64,000 nucleotides of DNA from Rhizobium sp. BK251 (GTDB taxonomy: Bacteria; Pseudomonadota; Alphaproteobacteria; Rhizobiales; Rhizobiaceae), in NCBI RefSeq assembly GCF_004345245.1, contig NZ_SLUQ01000003.1, positions 558,001-622,000 of the forward strand. Direction: 5' to 3'. Positions within the stretch are counted from its first letter, which is position 1, and each line of letters opens with the position of its first letter. This document shows positions 49,358-57,813 of the stretch, piece after piece. Position numbers and translations under genes: made by a program. Under the pieces are notes generated by a model, which was not told where the DNA came from, did no database searches, and saw only the letters and a program-made list of their open reading frames with translations.

Positions 49358-49384
49358 AAACCGGGTTATGTATTAACCCGGTTT
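49358..49384. terminator. Hairpin after the HEPN-like gene
   Basis: AAACCGGGTT and its exact complement enclose a 7-base loop, 17 bases after the stop of the 49402-50706 gene. The minus strand continues TTTGAAG, so the T run is short. It sits exactly where the integrase remnant begins. Confidence 0.6.
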
Positions 49385-49401
49385 TCGTTGGCCGACCGTT
49401 T

Positions 49402-50706
49402 CTACTCGGGATCAGCGGACTCTGGGGTCTCTTCGGCGTTCTGGCCGACGGGTTGGAAAATCTCGCGGAAAAGGTCCTGCCATGCCCCCCCTTCCTTCTT
49501 TTCCACGGCCTGCCGGATTCGCAACATGTCAGTTGCCATCACAAGCCCGTAAACATAGCCCCCATGCTCCTGGACTCGGATGCGCTTGAGCATTTCTTGA
49601 TGGTCGCCGGGTGAGAAGCTGAGCGTGCGTAGCCGCTCATACTGCTCGGGCGTCATCCTGATCTGTGACGGCAAGGCGCTCTGAGGTGGCCCGGGCGGCA
49701 CCATCGTCATCTTGAACCCGCTAAAATTGAGATCGAAAAACCCCTCCTGATCCACTGGCACAACGGTCTGGAGATGGCCGTAGGCATTGACGTTGTAGTG
49801 CAGATAAGTCGAAGGCAGGCCCATGTATGCGCCGTTAATCAACTCCTTCGGGAACTGCCTGACGAGGGCGTTGAAGAGGAGTTTACCCAAGATGTCGACA
49901 ACGCTTTCGTGCGGATCGGGTAGCGTGCTCTCAATTTCTCTGAGTGTTGATCCGTGCATAAGGCTGTTGCGGGTCTTGTCGAGCAAGCTAACGGTCGCTT
50001 CATCACACTTCTCGTCTGCCGCCATCATCAACGCCCGGATGGCCTGCTTCGCATAGGGCTTGTGCTCGGGGTGCTCTCCGCATGTCTCGCAGTAGAGCGC
50101 CGACTTGCAGCGGGGGCATTTGTCGTGAACCTTCTCGGTCGGCTTCTGAAACTCGGCAACAATTTCGAGCGCGAACCAGAAATAGGTAAACTGGTCATCC
50201 GGCGAATCCGCGTGGATGCCTAGCCTGTACCAGCGGAGCGCGCGCCGGATAGCCGGCGGAACGTCGAACTCCAACAACCGCTCAATCGAGCTGGCATGCT
50301 TTGGCCGCAGGAAGGGTTGCGGATCATCGTGCTCAATGACTTCGCTCCACAAGTGGACGTCCCGCATCGCTCCCTGCGCAGGTTCAGCGTCCACGATCTG
50401 CCGGATCCTGTGCTTCCGGAAACTGGAGCCCACGGTAAAGGCCAGCATGTTCAGGCAGGTTGCCAGCAGTTCATCGGCAACGTCGCTGGCCTCCGTCAGG
50501 CTTGGCGCTTCAAAGTAGAGGTGGAGGGAAAGCAGGAAGGGCGTCGTGTACTCGGAACGCGGGATGTTCCTGATCCGCGCCTCGAACGCCCCCCGCGGAT
50601 CCTTGATCGTCAGCACAAGGTCGTCGGTGACCACCGAGACGTCAGACGTTATCTCAAAATTGGCGACACACCGCATGAACCCCTCCGCTATTGCCTTGTC
50701 GGTCAT
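49402..50706 (-). CDS. Zinc-ribbon protein with HEPN-like RNSLMHG motif
   Basis: A 434-residue protein without signal peptide. The middle has FTYFWFALEIVAEFQ, then two CxxC pairs in CPRCKSALYCETC forming a likely zinc ribbon. A helical segment with RNSLMHG follows, an Rx4H pattern as in HEPN ribonucleases. The C-terminal third ends acidic. The layout recalls proteins often labelled MauJ-like, an uncertain match from memory. It lies in the tRNA-Glu island 34 bases after a small HTH gene. No ribosome site stands out before the ATG. RNA cleavage or a defence role is inference. Confidence 0.75.
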   Translation of the reverse strand: MTDKAIAEGFMRCVANFEITSDVSVVTDDLVLTIKDPRGAFEARIRNIPRSEYTTPFLLSLHLYFEAPSLTEASDVADELLATCLNMLAFTVGSSFRKHRIRQIVDAEPAQGAMRDVHLWSEVIEHDDPQPFLRPKHASSIERLLEFDVPPAIRRALRWYRLGIHADSPDDQFTYFWFALEIVAEFQKPTEKVHDKCPRCKSALYCETCGEHPEHKPYAKQAIRALMMAADEKCDEATVSLLDKTRNSLMHGSTLREIESTLPDPHESVVDILGKLLFNALVRQFPKELINGAYMGLPSTYLHYNVNAYGHLQTVVPVDQEGFFDLNFSGFKMTMVPPGPPQSALPSQIRMTPEQYERLRTLSFSPGDHQEMLKRIRVQEHGGYVYGLVMATDMLRIRQAVEKKEGGAWQDLFREIFQPVGQNAEETPESADPE

Positions 50707-50740
50707 AGCATTGTGGGTGCACGTTGGCCTAGCACTCGGC

Positions 50741-50953
50741 CTATCTTACAACCGGTTTTCCGGCCTCGGTCCACAGGCGTTCGACACGATGGAAGACCTC
50801 GGCACTTGGATTATGGGCGTCGCCGCATTTGGCGCGGGAGATCGTCGCCGGGGGCACGCCCGCGGCTTTGGCGATTGAGCGGAGCGATCCGTCGGTCGTC
50901 GCCAAGAGGCCGTGAACCATCGATTGAAATTGTGAGGCGGCAGTCTCGGGCAT
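50741..50953 (-). CDS. Small helix-turn-helix protein
   Basis: A 70-residue protein with a helix-turn-helix in SLRSIAKAAGVPPATISRAK, followed by a helix VFHRVERLWTEAG. It looks like a small XRE-type DNA-binding protein. It is read in the same direction as, and 34 bases before, the HEPN-like gene, so it may control that gene. The start at 50953 was chosen because the longer upstream frame runs across the attachment site. Confidence 0.7.
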   Translation of the reverse strand: MPETAASQFQSMVHGLLATTDGSLRSIAKAAGVPPATISRAKCGDAHNPSAEVFHRVERLWTEAGKPVVR

Positions 50954-51092
50954 GCGCCGAAATATGCCACCACATGCGCATGCGGGAAAGTTCAGGGAGA
51001 ACAAAGCGGAACGTGATTTTGTGACTCCCGGCGGAAATCCGGGCATTTTCATTTGTGACTCACTTTTCCAAGCCATTGAAAGCAAACAAAAA

Positions 51093-51115
51093 TGGCACGC
51101 CCCTAGGGCGTGCCA
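51093..51115. repeat. Perfect palindrome over attR
   Basis: TGGCACGCCC-CTA-GGGCGTGCCA. The right arm is the tRNA-Glu 3' end sequence; the left arm is its mirror and comes from the element side. It may be a recombinase core site, and would also act as a hairpin. Confidence 0.75.
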
Positions 51116-51118
51116 CTT
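51100..51118 (+). repeat. Attachment site attR of the island
   Basis: Exact copy of the 19-bp sequence at 49034-49052. It marks the right end of the island; normal chromosomal coding resumes at 51153. Confidence 0.85.
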
Positions 51119-51152
51119 CCCTTCCCTTGGACAGATCCATGCATAGCCAAGT

Positions 51153-52412
51153 CTAAGGCGCTTTCGGTTGCGCAAACGCGTCCGGCGGCAATCCGAGACG
51201 CACTGCCGCCTCTGCGCTCTGGAAGGCCGCCGCGCGGGCCTCCCAATTGTCCATCATAGCGCCATAGTCGCCCGGCGAACGTCCTTCGTTCAGATATTGA
51301 AGCTTGGTGAGGGTGGAGTAGTCGGCGTCGCGCACCGCGTCGCTGAAGCGGACACGTGGTGGAGGTAGCACCTTTCCGAGCAGCCAGCGAAATGTCGGCT
51401 GTCCCGGCAGTCCGAAGACGATGCGGTGATCAGCCTTCGCGTTGTAGATCATCAGCGGCTCCAGCAGCCCGTCGCCTTCGCCGGGCGCCACGGGCAGTCC
51501 AAGCGTCATGCTGCGGAAAACCTGCTGCATCCGGGCCGGTGGCCAATCCTCGAAAGCCGGGAGGAGCTTGATGCGACCGTCAAGCACATGGCTGCGCGAA
51601 AGATAGTCGGCGTAGACGGGGTGATCGGCCAGCAGGCCGCGGTGAATGACGTCGAAACCGCTCGAGAAGCGGGTATCGCGCACTTCACGCTTGGCATCGT
51701 CGACTGCCTGGCGCAGGGGCCCTCCCCAATGGACGCACCAATCGATGTTGACGAGCCCGGCCCGATTCTTCTGGACCTCCGAGCGAATGAAGTCGGAGTT
51801 CCATGCGCGCTCAAAGGCGATACAGAATATTCTGACCGGATCCGGCGTCTGGAATGCCGCAAAGGCGAGAATCGGGAACACCAGGACGATGAAGCGGCTG
51901 TCCCCCTTGGTGATTTCGAACATCCAGCGGTAGACCGCACCGTAATACTCGCTCCCCGGCTCGCTCATGACCACCTGGTCAAATGCTATGCCACCATATG
52001 GATCCTTGCTGAAGCCCTCCTCGCCGGCACGACCTGTCAGGCTTCCCGCTGCGCCCCCGGTATGCACGTCCCAGTACCGCGTCCAGCCTTCCATGAGCCG
52101 GAAGGCGTCGAAGGGGAAACCATCGGGGACTTCCCGCACGCGAGCCGACATGTCTCCGATTGGCGGAACCGCGCCGGTCTCCTCGAACGACTTCATCCGC
52201 GCCCATTCCTCACCGGCGATATTGGCGAGATAGCCGGAAGAGAGAAGCTGCCAGAAGTGCAGCGTCTCATGATAGAGGGTGCGGCTGAGCGCATCGCGCC
52301 AGCGCGGATCGTTGGGCGCCTCAAAAAACGGCATCAGATCGTCGGCAAGCTCGGTCGGTAGGGGCGTCGCGACGCTGACGACACCTGTCAGGTAGTCGAA
52401 ATGCGCGGCCAT
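51153..52412 (-). CDS. Unknown protein with HExxH metallopeptidase-like motif
   Basis: A 419-residue protein with no recognised family. An early zinc-protease-like site is visible: His48-Glu49-x-x-His52 (YHETLHFWQ), with a candidate third ligand Glu108 in RLMEGWTRYWDVH. The pattern resembles gluzincin peptidases. There is no signal peptide or transmembrane helix. GGAGG precedes the ATG. The gene follows a 143-residue partner by one base, so they form an operon. It lies just outside the att repeat of the tRNA-Glu island. Any peptidase activity is inference. Confidence 0.75.
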   Translation of the reverse strand: MAAHFDYLTGVVSVATPLPTELADDLMPFFEAPNDPRWRDALSRTLYHETLHFWQLLSSGYLANIAGEEWARMKSFEETGAVPPIGDMSARVREVPDGFPFDAFRLMEGWTRYWDVHTGGAAGSLTGRAGEEGFSKDPYGGIAFDQVVMSEPGSEYYGAVYRWMFEITKGDSRFIVLVFPILAFAAFQTPDPVRIFCIAFERAWNSDFIRSEVQKNRAGLVNIDWCVHWGGPLRQAVDDAKREVRDTRFSSGFDVIHRGLLADHPVYADYLSRSHVLDGRIKLLPAFEDWPPARMQQVFRSMTLGLPVAPGEGDGLLEPLMIYNAKADHRIVFGLPGQPTFRWLLGKVLPPPRVRFSDAVRDADYSTLTKLQYLNEGRSPGDYGAMMDNWEARAAAFQSAEAAVRLGLPPDAFAQPKAP

Positions 52413-52413
52413 G

Positions 52414-52845
52414 CTAGCCTCCGATGAAGCCTTTCAGCAGGTCGACCAGGAGCTCGGAGAGCCGTTTCGAACTCTTGATTTCCGCCTTGGCAATCGCCGT
52501 CGCCTTACCTGTGGCGTCCTTAACGACGATGAAGTCGTGCGGAATGCCGTCGACAACGATCACCTTCGGCACCTTGCCGCTGATATCGAGCAGCACGCCC
52601 GACGCTTTTGCCGGCAAATAACGATCGTAGATATGCTCCGCCAGCCAGACGATCGAAATGAGAGCGGTGACCTCGACGGCACCGATCACGTTGGCGCGGC
52701 CAAGCCCTGGCACATCGGGAATGACTTCGTGCTGGGAAACGAACGCACCTTCAGGAAGCAGGGCCTTCAACTTCGCCCCGTCCTGCGCCGGTACTTCTAT
52801 TGCCACTTTCAACTGGGCATTCGTGCTGGGTATGGTCCCGGACAT
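52414..52845 (-). CDS. Unknown small protein cotranscribed with the HExxH protein
   Basis: A 143-residue protein of unknown family. The N-terminal half holds VAIEVPAQDGAKLKALLPEG. A hydrophobic segment follows (NVIGAVEVTALISIVWLAEH), and the C-terminal half is lysine-rich, ending in VDLLKGFIGG. GGAGGGAGGAG lies before the ATG at 52845. It is the first gene of a two-gene unit with the HExxH gene and may be its partner, substrate or regulator. Confidence 0.7.
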   Translation of the reverse strand: MSGTIPSTNAQLKVAIEVPAQDGAKLKALLPEGAFVSQHEVIPDVPGLGRANVIGAVEVTALISIVWLAEHIYDRYLPAKASGVLLDISGKVPKVIVVDGIPHDFIVVKDATGKATAIAKAEIKSSKRLSELLVDLLKGFIGG

Positions 52846-52967
52846 CGCTTGCTCCTCCCTCCGGTGGTCAATGCCCGCATGGCGGCCAAGCGGCCGTCCC
52901 ACTCACTATCCGCCCAAGCGGCCCTCCTGTCCATCATTGTCGCGTAAGTGGCCAGGCCAGCCGACTA

Positions 52968-54773
52968 TCAGCGCGCTACCGCCGCGTCGGTCACACGCAG
53001 CTGTATCCGCCGCGTCCCCTGCCAGTGGTCTGCGCTGAGCGAACCGGCAACATGAAGCTGAGAACCCCTCCCGTTCAGCAGGAGGTCGCCAAGCGGCGTC
53101 TGGGCGGCGCGGAAAGCGATGCCGTCAAGGCGGGTTCCGTCCATTGCCTCAAGCGTGATCTTAATGTGTGACTGGCCGACCGGCCGCGAATCGCGCAGCC
53201 GATGCGCAGGAATAGCAAAGAGCGGCTGTGCATGGCCCGAACCATAGGGTCCTGCCGTCTCCATCTGGTCGAAGAGCTCGACGGTCGCGCCGCTCGCACC
53301 GAGCGCGCCGTCGATCTTCAGCGTCTCGTTGGCGACAAGCGATTGCACTGCCTTCTCCGCCCTCTCGGTGAAGAAGGCCCTGAGCCGTCCGAGATTGGCC
53401 CGCTCGACCGTGAGGCCGGCGGCCATCGCGTGACCACCACCCTTGAGGAGTAATCCCTCATCCACGGCAGCCCGCACCATCCGGCCAAGGTCGAAGCCAT
53501 TAATGGAGCGGCCAGAGCCAGTGCCCTTGCCGGACGCGTCGAAAGCGATCGCGAAGGCGGGACGCCTGAACCGCTCCTTCAATCGCGCTGCAATCAAGCC
53601 GACGATGCCGGGATGCCACTTCTCGCGCGCGGTGACGATCACCGATGCCCCTTCGCCATCCCCATATTCCGCCAGCGCCTCGGCCTCGGCTTCCTCGAGC
53701 ATGGCTGCCTCCATCGCCTGCCGGTCCCGGTTGAGACTGTCGAGCTGCTCCGCGATCGTTTCGGCCTCAGCCTGATCGTCCAGCGTCAGCAACCGGCTGC
53801 CGAGCGCGGCGTCCCCGATGCGCCCGCCGGCATTAATGCGTGGACCGATCAGGAAGCCGAGATGATAGGGGGCCACGGGTCCGCCAAGCCCTGCCTTGCG
53901 GAACAGCGCCGCCAGACCGGCATTGCCGAAGTGACGCGCGGCGATCAGTCCCTTCACCACGTAGGCACGGTTCAGACCCCTGAGCGGCACGACATCGCAG
54001 ACCGTAGCGAGCGCCACGATATCCAGCCAGGCGAGCAGGTCGAGATTGGCAGCGCGCCTGTCCCCGTCCTGCCTGAGCTTTCTCAGGGCGGCCACCAGTA
54101 CAATGAAGACGACGCCGGCCGCACATAGATGCCCCTGCCCAGAGAGATCGTCCTCACGATTTGGATTGACCAGGGCATGGCAGGGCGGCAGTTCGTGGCC
54201 GACCTGATGATGATCGATCACGACGACATCGACGTTGCGCTCGGCCGCAGCCGCGAGGGATTCGTGACTGGTCGAGCCGCAATCGACTGTCACGATGAGC
54301 TGTGCCCCGCCATCGATCAGCTGGTTGATGGCGGCGGGGTTCGGGCCATAGCCCTCGAAGATACGATCCGGGATATAGATGCTGGCATCGACGCCGAAAT
54401 GGGACAGGAAGCGGTGGAGCAAGGCAGAGGAAGCCGCTCCGTCGACATCATAGTCGCCGAAGATCACCACCTTCTCCCGCCTGCCGATGGCGCGCGCGAG
54501 GCGTAACACCGCCTTCTCGCAATCGGTCAGCAGATAGGGTTCAGGCATGAGGTTGCGGATCGTCGGGTCGAGGAAGGCGATCGCATCGTCGGCGGCGACG
54601 CCGCGCCCTGCAAGTACGCGGGAGATAAGGTCTGGAAGTCCATGCTGCTGGGTCATGGCAAGCGCGCGGTTCTGCCCGGCCTGATCGAGACGCGAAACCC
54701 AGCGGTTGCCGAGAACCGACCGTTCCACGCCCAAAAATGCCCGCTGCACGGGATCTGCCGGTTCCGTCGTCAT
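52968..54773 (-). CDS. recJ: Single-stranded-DNA-specific exonuclease RecJ
   Basis: A 601-residue DHH-family 5'-3' exonuclease of recombination and mismatch repair. Metal motifs are FGDYDVDGAASSALL, VTVDCGST and VVIDHHQVG; the DHHA1 motif is KGGGHAMAAG. A C-terminal OB-fold follows. The ATG at 54773 is preferred; an in-frame GTG five codons earlier leaves no room for a ribosome site. Confidence 0.96.
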   Translation of the reverse strand: MTTEPADPVQRAFLGVERSVLGNRWVSRLDQAGQNRALAMTQQHGLPDLISRVLAGRGVAADDAIAFLDPTIRNLMPEPYLLTDCEKAVLRLARAIGRREKVVIFGDYDVDGAASSALLHRFLSHFGVDASIYIPDRIFEGYGPNPAAINQLIDGGAQLIVTVDCGSTSHESLAAAAERNVDVVVIDHHQVGHELPPCHALVNPNREDDLSGQGHLCAAGVVFIVLVAALRKLRQDGDRRAANLDLLAWLDIVALATVCDVVPLRGLNRAYVVKGLIAARHFGNAGLAALFRKAGLGGPVAPYHLGFLIGPRINAGGRIGDAALGSRLLTLDDQAEAETIAEQLDSLNRDRQAMEAAMLEEAEAEALAEYGDGEGASVIVTAREKWHPGIVGLIAARLKERFRRPAFAIAFDASGKGTGSGRSINGFDLGRMVRAAVDEGLLLKGGGHAMAAGLTVERANLGRLRAFFTERAEKAVQSLVANETLKIDGALGASGATVELFDQMETAGPYGSGHAQPLFAIPAHRLRDSRPVGQSHIKITLEAMDGTRLDGIAFRAAQTPLGDLLLNGRGSQLHVAGSLSADHWQGTRRIQLRVTDAAVAR

Positions 54774-54859
54774 GCCGCGACAATCCACTCCTGTCCGCCT
54801 GATCTTTTACAGGAGTGCGGCGAATAGAACAGAGGCCGTTCGGGAACATTCCGGGCGGA

Positions 54860-55072
54860 TCAGAGAATAGCCCACAGGAAGAAGCTGCCGCCGACCATAT
54901 GCGCGAGCGTGGCGGCAAAGACGGTTATGACGACTGCCCCGTTCCGCGCGTGATATTCATCGCCTTCGAACCCTTCGTCGGGATCCTGCTCGGCGATCCA
55001 GGCCCGAATTCCGCGGTCGCCAGCCCACGGCCTGCCGGGCTTTGCGACAAAGTGTATCGGGACTGCCCCCAT
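54860..55072 (-). CDS. Small predicted membrane protein, 70 aa
   Basis: A short protein with a charged front part (WIAEQDPDEGFEGDEYHARN) and one hydrophobic segment at the C-terminus (VVITVFAATLAHMVGGSFFL). GGAGGAG sits at ideal distance before the ATG, which supports translation. I do not recognise a family. It is transcribed in the same direction as hom and recJ. Confidence 0.6.
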   Translation of the reverse strand: MGAVPIHFVAKPGRPWAGDRGIRAWIAEQDPDEGFEGDEYHARNGAVVITVFAATLAHMVGGSFFLWAIL

Positions 55073-55150
55073 ATTTCTCCTCCGCTCCCGACATACATCA
55101 TATTTTCGAAAGTATTCATATAGGATTCAGGGTTTCCACAAGTGAGAAAA

Positions 55151-55185
55151 TAAAAAAGCCCGCCGGGCGAAGCGCGCGGCGGGCT
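55151..55185 (-). terminator. Terminator after hom
   Basis: AGCCCGCC and GGCGGGCT form an 8-bp stem, with further pairing in the GC-rich middle. On the minus strand it is followed by TTTTTTATTTT. It lies 34 bases after the hom stop. Confidence 0.9.
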
Positions 55186-55218
55186 AAGTGTGGCGCAAAA
55201 GTCGCCGCCGATGGGCGG

Positions 55219-56544
55219 TCAGCCATCTTCCTTGGGACGCTCGATGCGGATGACCTGCGGTTCGCCAACGAGATAGCCCTCCTCCTTGATGGAGGCAACG
55301 GCCCTGCGAACGGAGTCCTCCATCGTGGCATAGGTCACGAGTATGATCGTCTGGTGGTCCGAAGGCGAAAGGTGATGCGTCGATCGCTGGACAATGGATT
55401 CGAGCGAGATCCTGTTTTCCGCCATGCGCGTTGCGATGCTGGCAAAGACGCCGGTGCGGTCCAGAACCGTGAGGCGGATGAAGTAACCACCCTCGTGGCT
55501 TTGTATCTGCGCCTTGCGGTAGGGCTCGAGCGCCTTGGCCGGATGGCCGAGAACAGGCACGCGCTGCGCGCCCGGGCGGCTCTTGGCAATATCCGCTATG
55601 TCACCGAGCACGGCCGAGGCAGTAGCATTGCCCCCGGCGCCCGGTCCAACCATCAGGAGTTCGCCGAGCACGTCAGATTCGATCGCTACAGCATTGGTGA
55701 CCCCGTCCACCTGGGCGATGACGGATTCAAGCGGCACCATCGTCGGATGGACGCGCTGCTCAATACCCGTATCGGTGCGCTGCGCGACGCCGAGGAGCTT
55801 GATCCGATAGCCGAGGTCGGCAGCTGCGCGGATATCCTCGATAGAAATGTTGGTGATGCCCTCGAGATAGATATCGTCGGCCGCAATTCTGTTGCCGAAG
55901 GCGAGCGTCGTCAGGATGGCAAGCTTGTGGGCAGTGTCATTGCCTTCGATGTCGAATGCGGGGTCGGCCTCCGCATAGCCCAGTCGCTGAGCCTCCGTCA
56001 GGCATTCCAAAAAGGAAAGGCCCTCCTTCTCCATCTTCGTGAGGATGTAGTTGCAGGTGCCGTTCATGATGCCGTAGACGCGCGAGACCGTGTTGCCGGT
56101 CAGGGATTCGCGCAGCGCCTTGATCACCGGAATGCCGCCGGCGACCGCAGCCTCGAAGTTCAGGAGAACGCCCTTTTCCTCGGCGATCTCGGCAAGCTCG
56201 ACGCCATGATAGGCAAGCAGCGCCTTGTTGGCTGTCACCACGTGGAGACCACGTGCCAGCGCAGCCCTAACGGAAGCGTTGGCCGCGCCTTCCGCCCCGC
56301 CCATCAGCTCCACGAAGACATCGATATTGGCCTTCTGCGCAAGGTCCACCGGACCGCCAAACCATTCGATACCGCTCAGGTCGATACCGCGGTCCTTATT
56401 GCGGTCGCGGGCCGAAACGGCCACGATCTCGACCGGCCGGCCGCAAGTCGCGATCAGCTCGTCCTGACGCTGCTGAATGATGCGGACGAGCGAAGCACCA
56501 ACGGTGCCCACGCCCGCAATGCCGATTCTAAGGGCATCTGCCAT
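55219..56544 (-). CDS. hom: Homoserine dehydrogenase
   Basis: A 441-residue NAD(P)-dependent enzyme reducing aspartate semialdehyde to homoserine, leading to threonine and methionine. The nucleotide loop is GIAGVGTVG (8-16), the catalytic region includes GNDTAHKLAIL, and a C-terminal ACT domain (from about residue 350) probably senses threonine. The ATG at 56544 has AGGATT before it. Together with metC in this window it serves the aspartate-methionine pathway. Confidence 0.96.
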   Translation of the reverse strand: MADALRIGIAGVGTVGASLVRIIQQRQDELIATCGRPVEIVAVSARDRNKDRGIDLSGIEWFGGPVDLAQKANIDVFVELMGGAEGAANASVRAALARGLHVVTANKALLAYHGVELAEIAEEKGVLLNFEAAVAGGIPVIKALRESLTGNTVSRVYGIMNGTCNYILTKMEKEGLSFLECLTEAQRLGYAEADPAFDIEGNDTAHKLAILTTLAFGNRIAADDIYLEGITNISIEDIRAAADLGYRIKLLGVAQRTDTGIEQRVHPTMVPLESVIAQVDGVTNAVAIESDVLGELLMVGPGAGGNATASAVLGDIADIAKSRPGAQRVPVLGHPAKALEPYRKAQIQSHEGGYFIRLTVLDRTGVFASIATRMAENRISLESIVQRSTHHLSPSDHQTIILVTYATMEDSVRRAVASIKEEGYLVGEPQVIRIERPKEDG

Positions 56545-56595
56545 GTTCAATCCTGAATATGTCTGTGACGGGCAGCCGTGAACCGGCGGCCCCTG

Positions 56596-57813
56596 TTAAC
56601 GGTGGGCGTTCAGCGAGATCACGTTGTGCATGGTCTCGTCGGCCGTCGAGAGGAAGCGCTTGAGATTGCGGGCAGCCTGACGGATGCGATGCTCGTTTTC
56701 GACGAGCGCGATGCGCACATAGTCGTCGCCCTGCTCGCCGAAGCCAATCCCGGGAGCAACTGCGATATCCGCCTTTTCCACCAGCAGCTTCGAAAACTCG
56801 AGCGAGCCGAGATGGCGGAATTTCTCCGGGATCTTCGCCCAGGCAAACATCGTCGCCTCCGGCGGCGGCACATCGAAGCCGGCCTTTCCGAAGCTGTCGA
56901 CCAGGACGTCGCGGCGACGCTTGTAGATGCTGCGGACCTCGGCGATATCCGAGCCGTCGCCATTCAGCGCATGGGTCGCTGCTACCTGGATCGGCGTGAA
57001 GGCACCGTAATCAAGGTAGGACTTGACGCGCGTCAGTGCTGCAATGAGGCGCTCGTTGCCGACCGCAAAGCCCATGCGCCAGCCGGGCATGGAGAAGGTC
57101 TTCGACATCGAGGTGAACTCGACCGTCACGTCCATCGCGCCCGGCACTTCCAGGACGGACGGCGGCGGCGCATCATTGAAGTAGATCTCCGAATAGGCGA
57201 GATCGGACAACACGATGATGTCGTGCTTCTTTGCGAAGGCGACGACGTCCTTGTAGAAGTCGAGCGTCGCGACATAGGCCGTGGGGTTGGACGGATAGTT
57301 GAGGATCAGCGCCAGCGGCTTCGGGATCGAGTGCTTCACAGCGCGCTCGAGCGGCGGGAAGAAGCTCTCGTCCGGCTCGACCGACATGGAGCGGATCACG
57401 CCGCCCGCCATCAGGAAGCCGAAGGCGTGGATCGGATAGGTCGGATTCGGGCAGAGGATGACGTCGCCCGGCGCGGTGATCGCCTGCGCCATGTTGGCGA
57501 AGCCTTCCTTCGAGCCGAGGGTCGCCACGACCTGCGTATCCGGGTTGAGCTTCACGCCAAAACGGCGAGCATAGTAGGCCGCTTGCGCGCGGCGAAGGCC
57601 GGGAATGCCCTTGGAGGACGAGTAACGATGCGTGCGTGGGTCCTGGACCACTTCGCACAGCTTGTCCACGATCGCCTTTGGGGTGGGCAGGTCCGGGTTT
57701 CCCATGCCGAGATCGATGATATCGGCCCCGCCCGCTCGCGCGCTCGCTTTCAAACGATTGACCTGTTCGAAAACGTAAGGCGGCAAACGCCGGACTTTGT
57801 GAAACTCTTCCAT
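56596..57813 (-). CDS. Class I/II pyridoxal-phosphate aminotransferase (AlaC/LL-DAP aminotransferase-like)
   Basis: A 405-residue fold-type I aminotransferase. The PLP lysine is Lys238 in SMSKTFSMPGWRMGF, with NYPSNPTAY and SDLAYSEIYF upstream. Rhizobial relatives are annotated as LL-diaminopimelate or alanine/aspartate aminotransferases; the real amino donor cannot be set from sequence. The start at 57813 gives the conserved MEEFHKVRRLPPYVFEQVN. It precedes hom in transcription order with 51 bases between, which suggests linked expression. Confidence 0.9.
   Translation of the reverse strand: MEEFHKVRRLPPYVFEQVNRLKASARAGGADIIDLGMGNPDLPTPKAIVDKLCEVVQDPRTHRYSSSKGIPGLRRAQAAYYARRFGVKLNPDTQVVATLGSKEGFANMAQAITAPGDVILCPNPTYPIHAFGFLMAGGVIRSMSVEPDESFFPPLERAVKHSIPKPLALILNYPSNPTAYVATLDFYKDVVAFAKKHDIIVLSDLAYSEIYFNDAPPPSVLEVPGAMDVTVEFTSMSKTFSMPGWRMGFAVGNERLIAALTRVKSYLDYGAFTPIQVAATHALNGDGSDIAEVRSIYKRRRDVLVDSFGKAGFDVPPPEATMFAWAKIPEKFRHLGSLEFSKLLVEKADIAVAPGIGFGEQGDDYVRIALVENEHRIRQAARNLKRFLSTADETMHNVISLNAHR

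Larger units (their letters stand above)
49034..51118. mobile_element. Small tRNA-Glu-associated genomic island
   Basis: About 2.1 kb bounded by 19-bp direct repeats, the left one being the tRNA-Glu 3' end. From the tRNA side it holds a broken tyrosine integrase remnant, a hairpin, a 434-residue zinc-ribbon/HEPN-like gene and a small HTH gene, all on the minus strand. GTGACTC repeats near both ends may be integrase arm sites. With only a broken integrase it is no longer self-mobile. Confidence 0.8.

Noticed and set aside
50741..51175. Longer 144-codon version of the small HTH gene
   Set aside because: The extension runs through attR and the palindrome; the Met at 50953 starts just before the HTH and gives a plausible protein.
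55042..56556. Plus-strand frame of 504 codons
   Set aside because: Antisense to hom and across its terminator; no recognisable protein.
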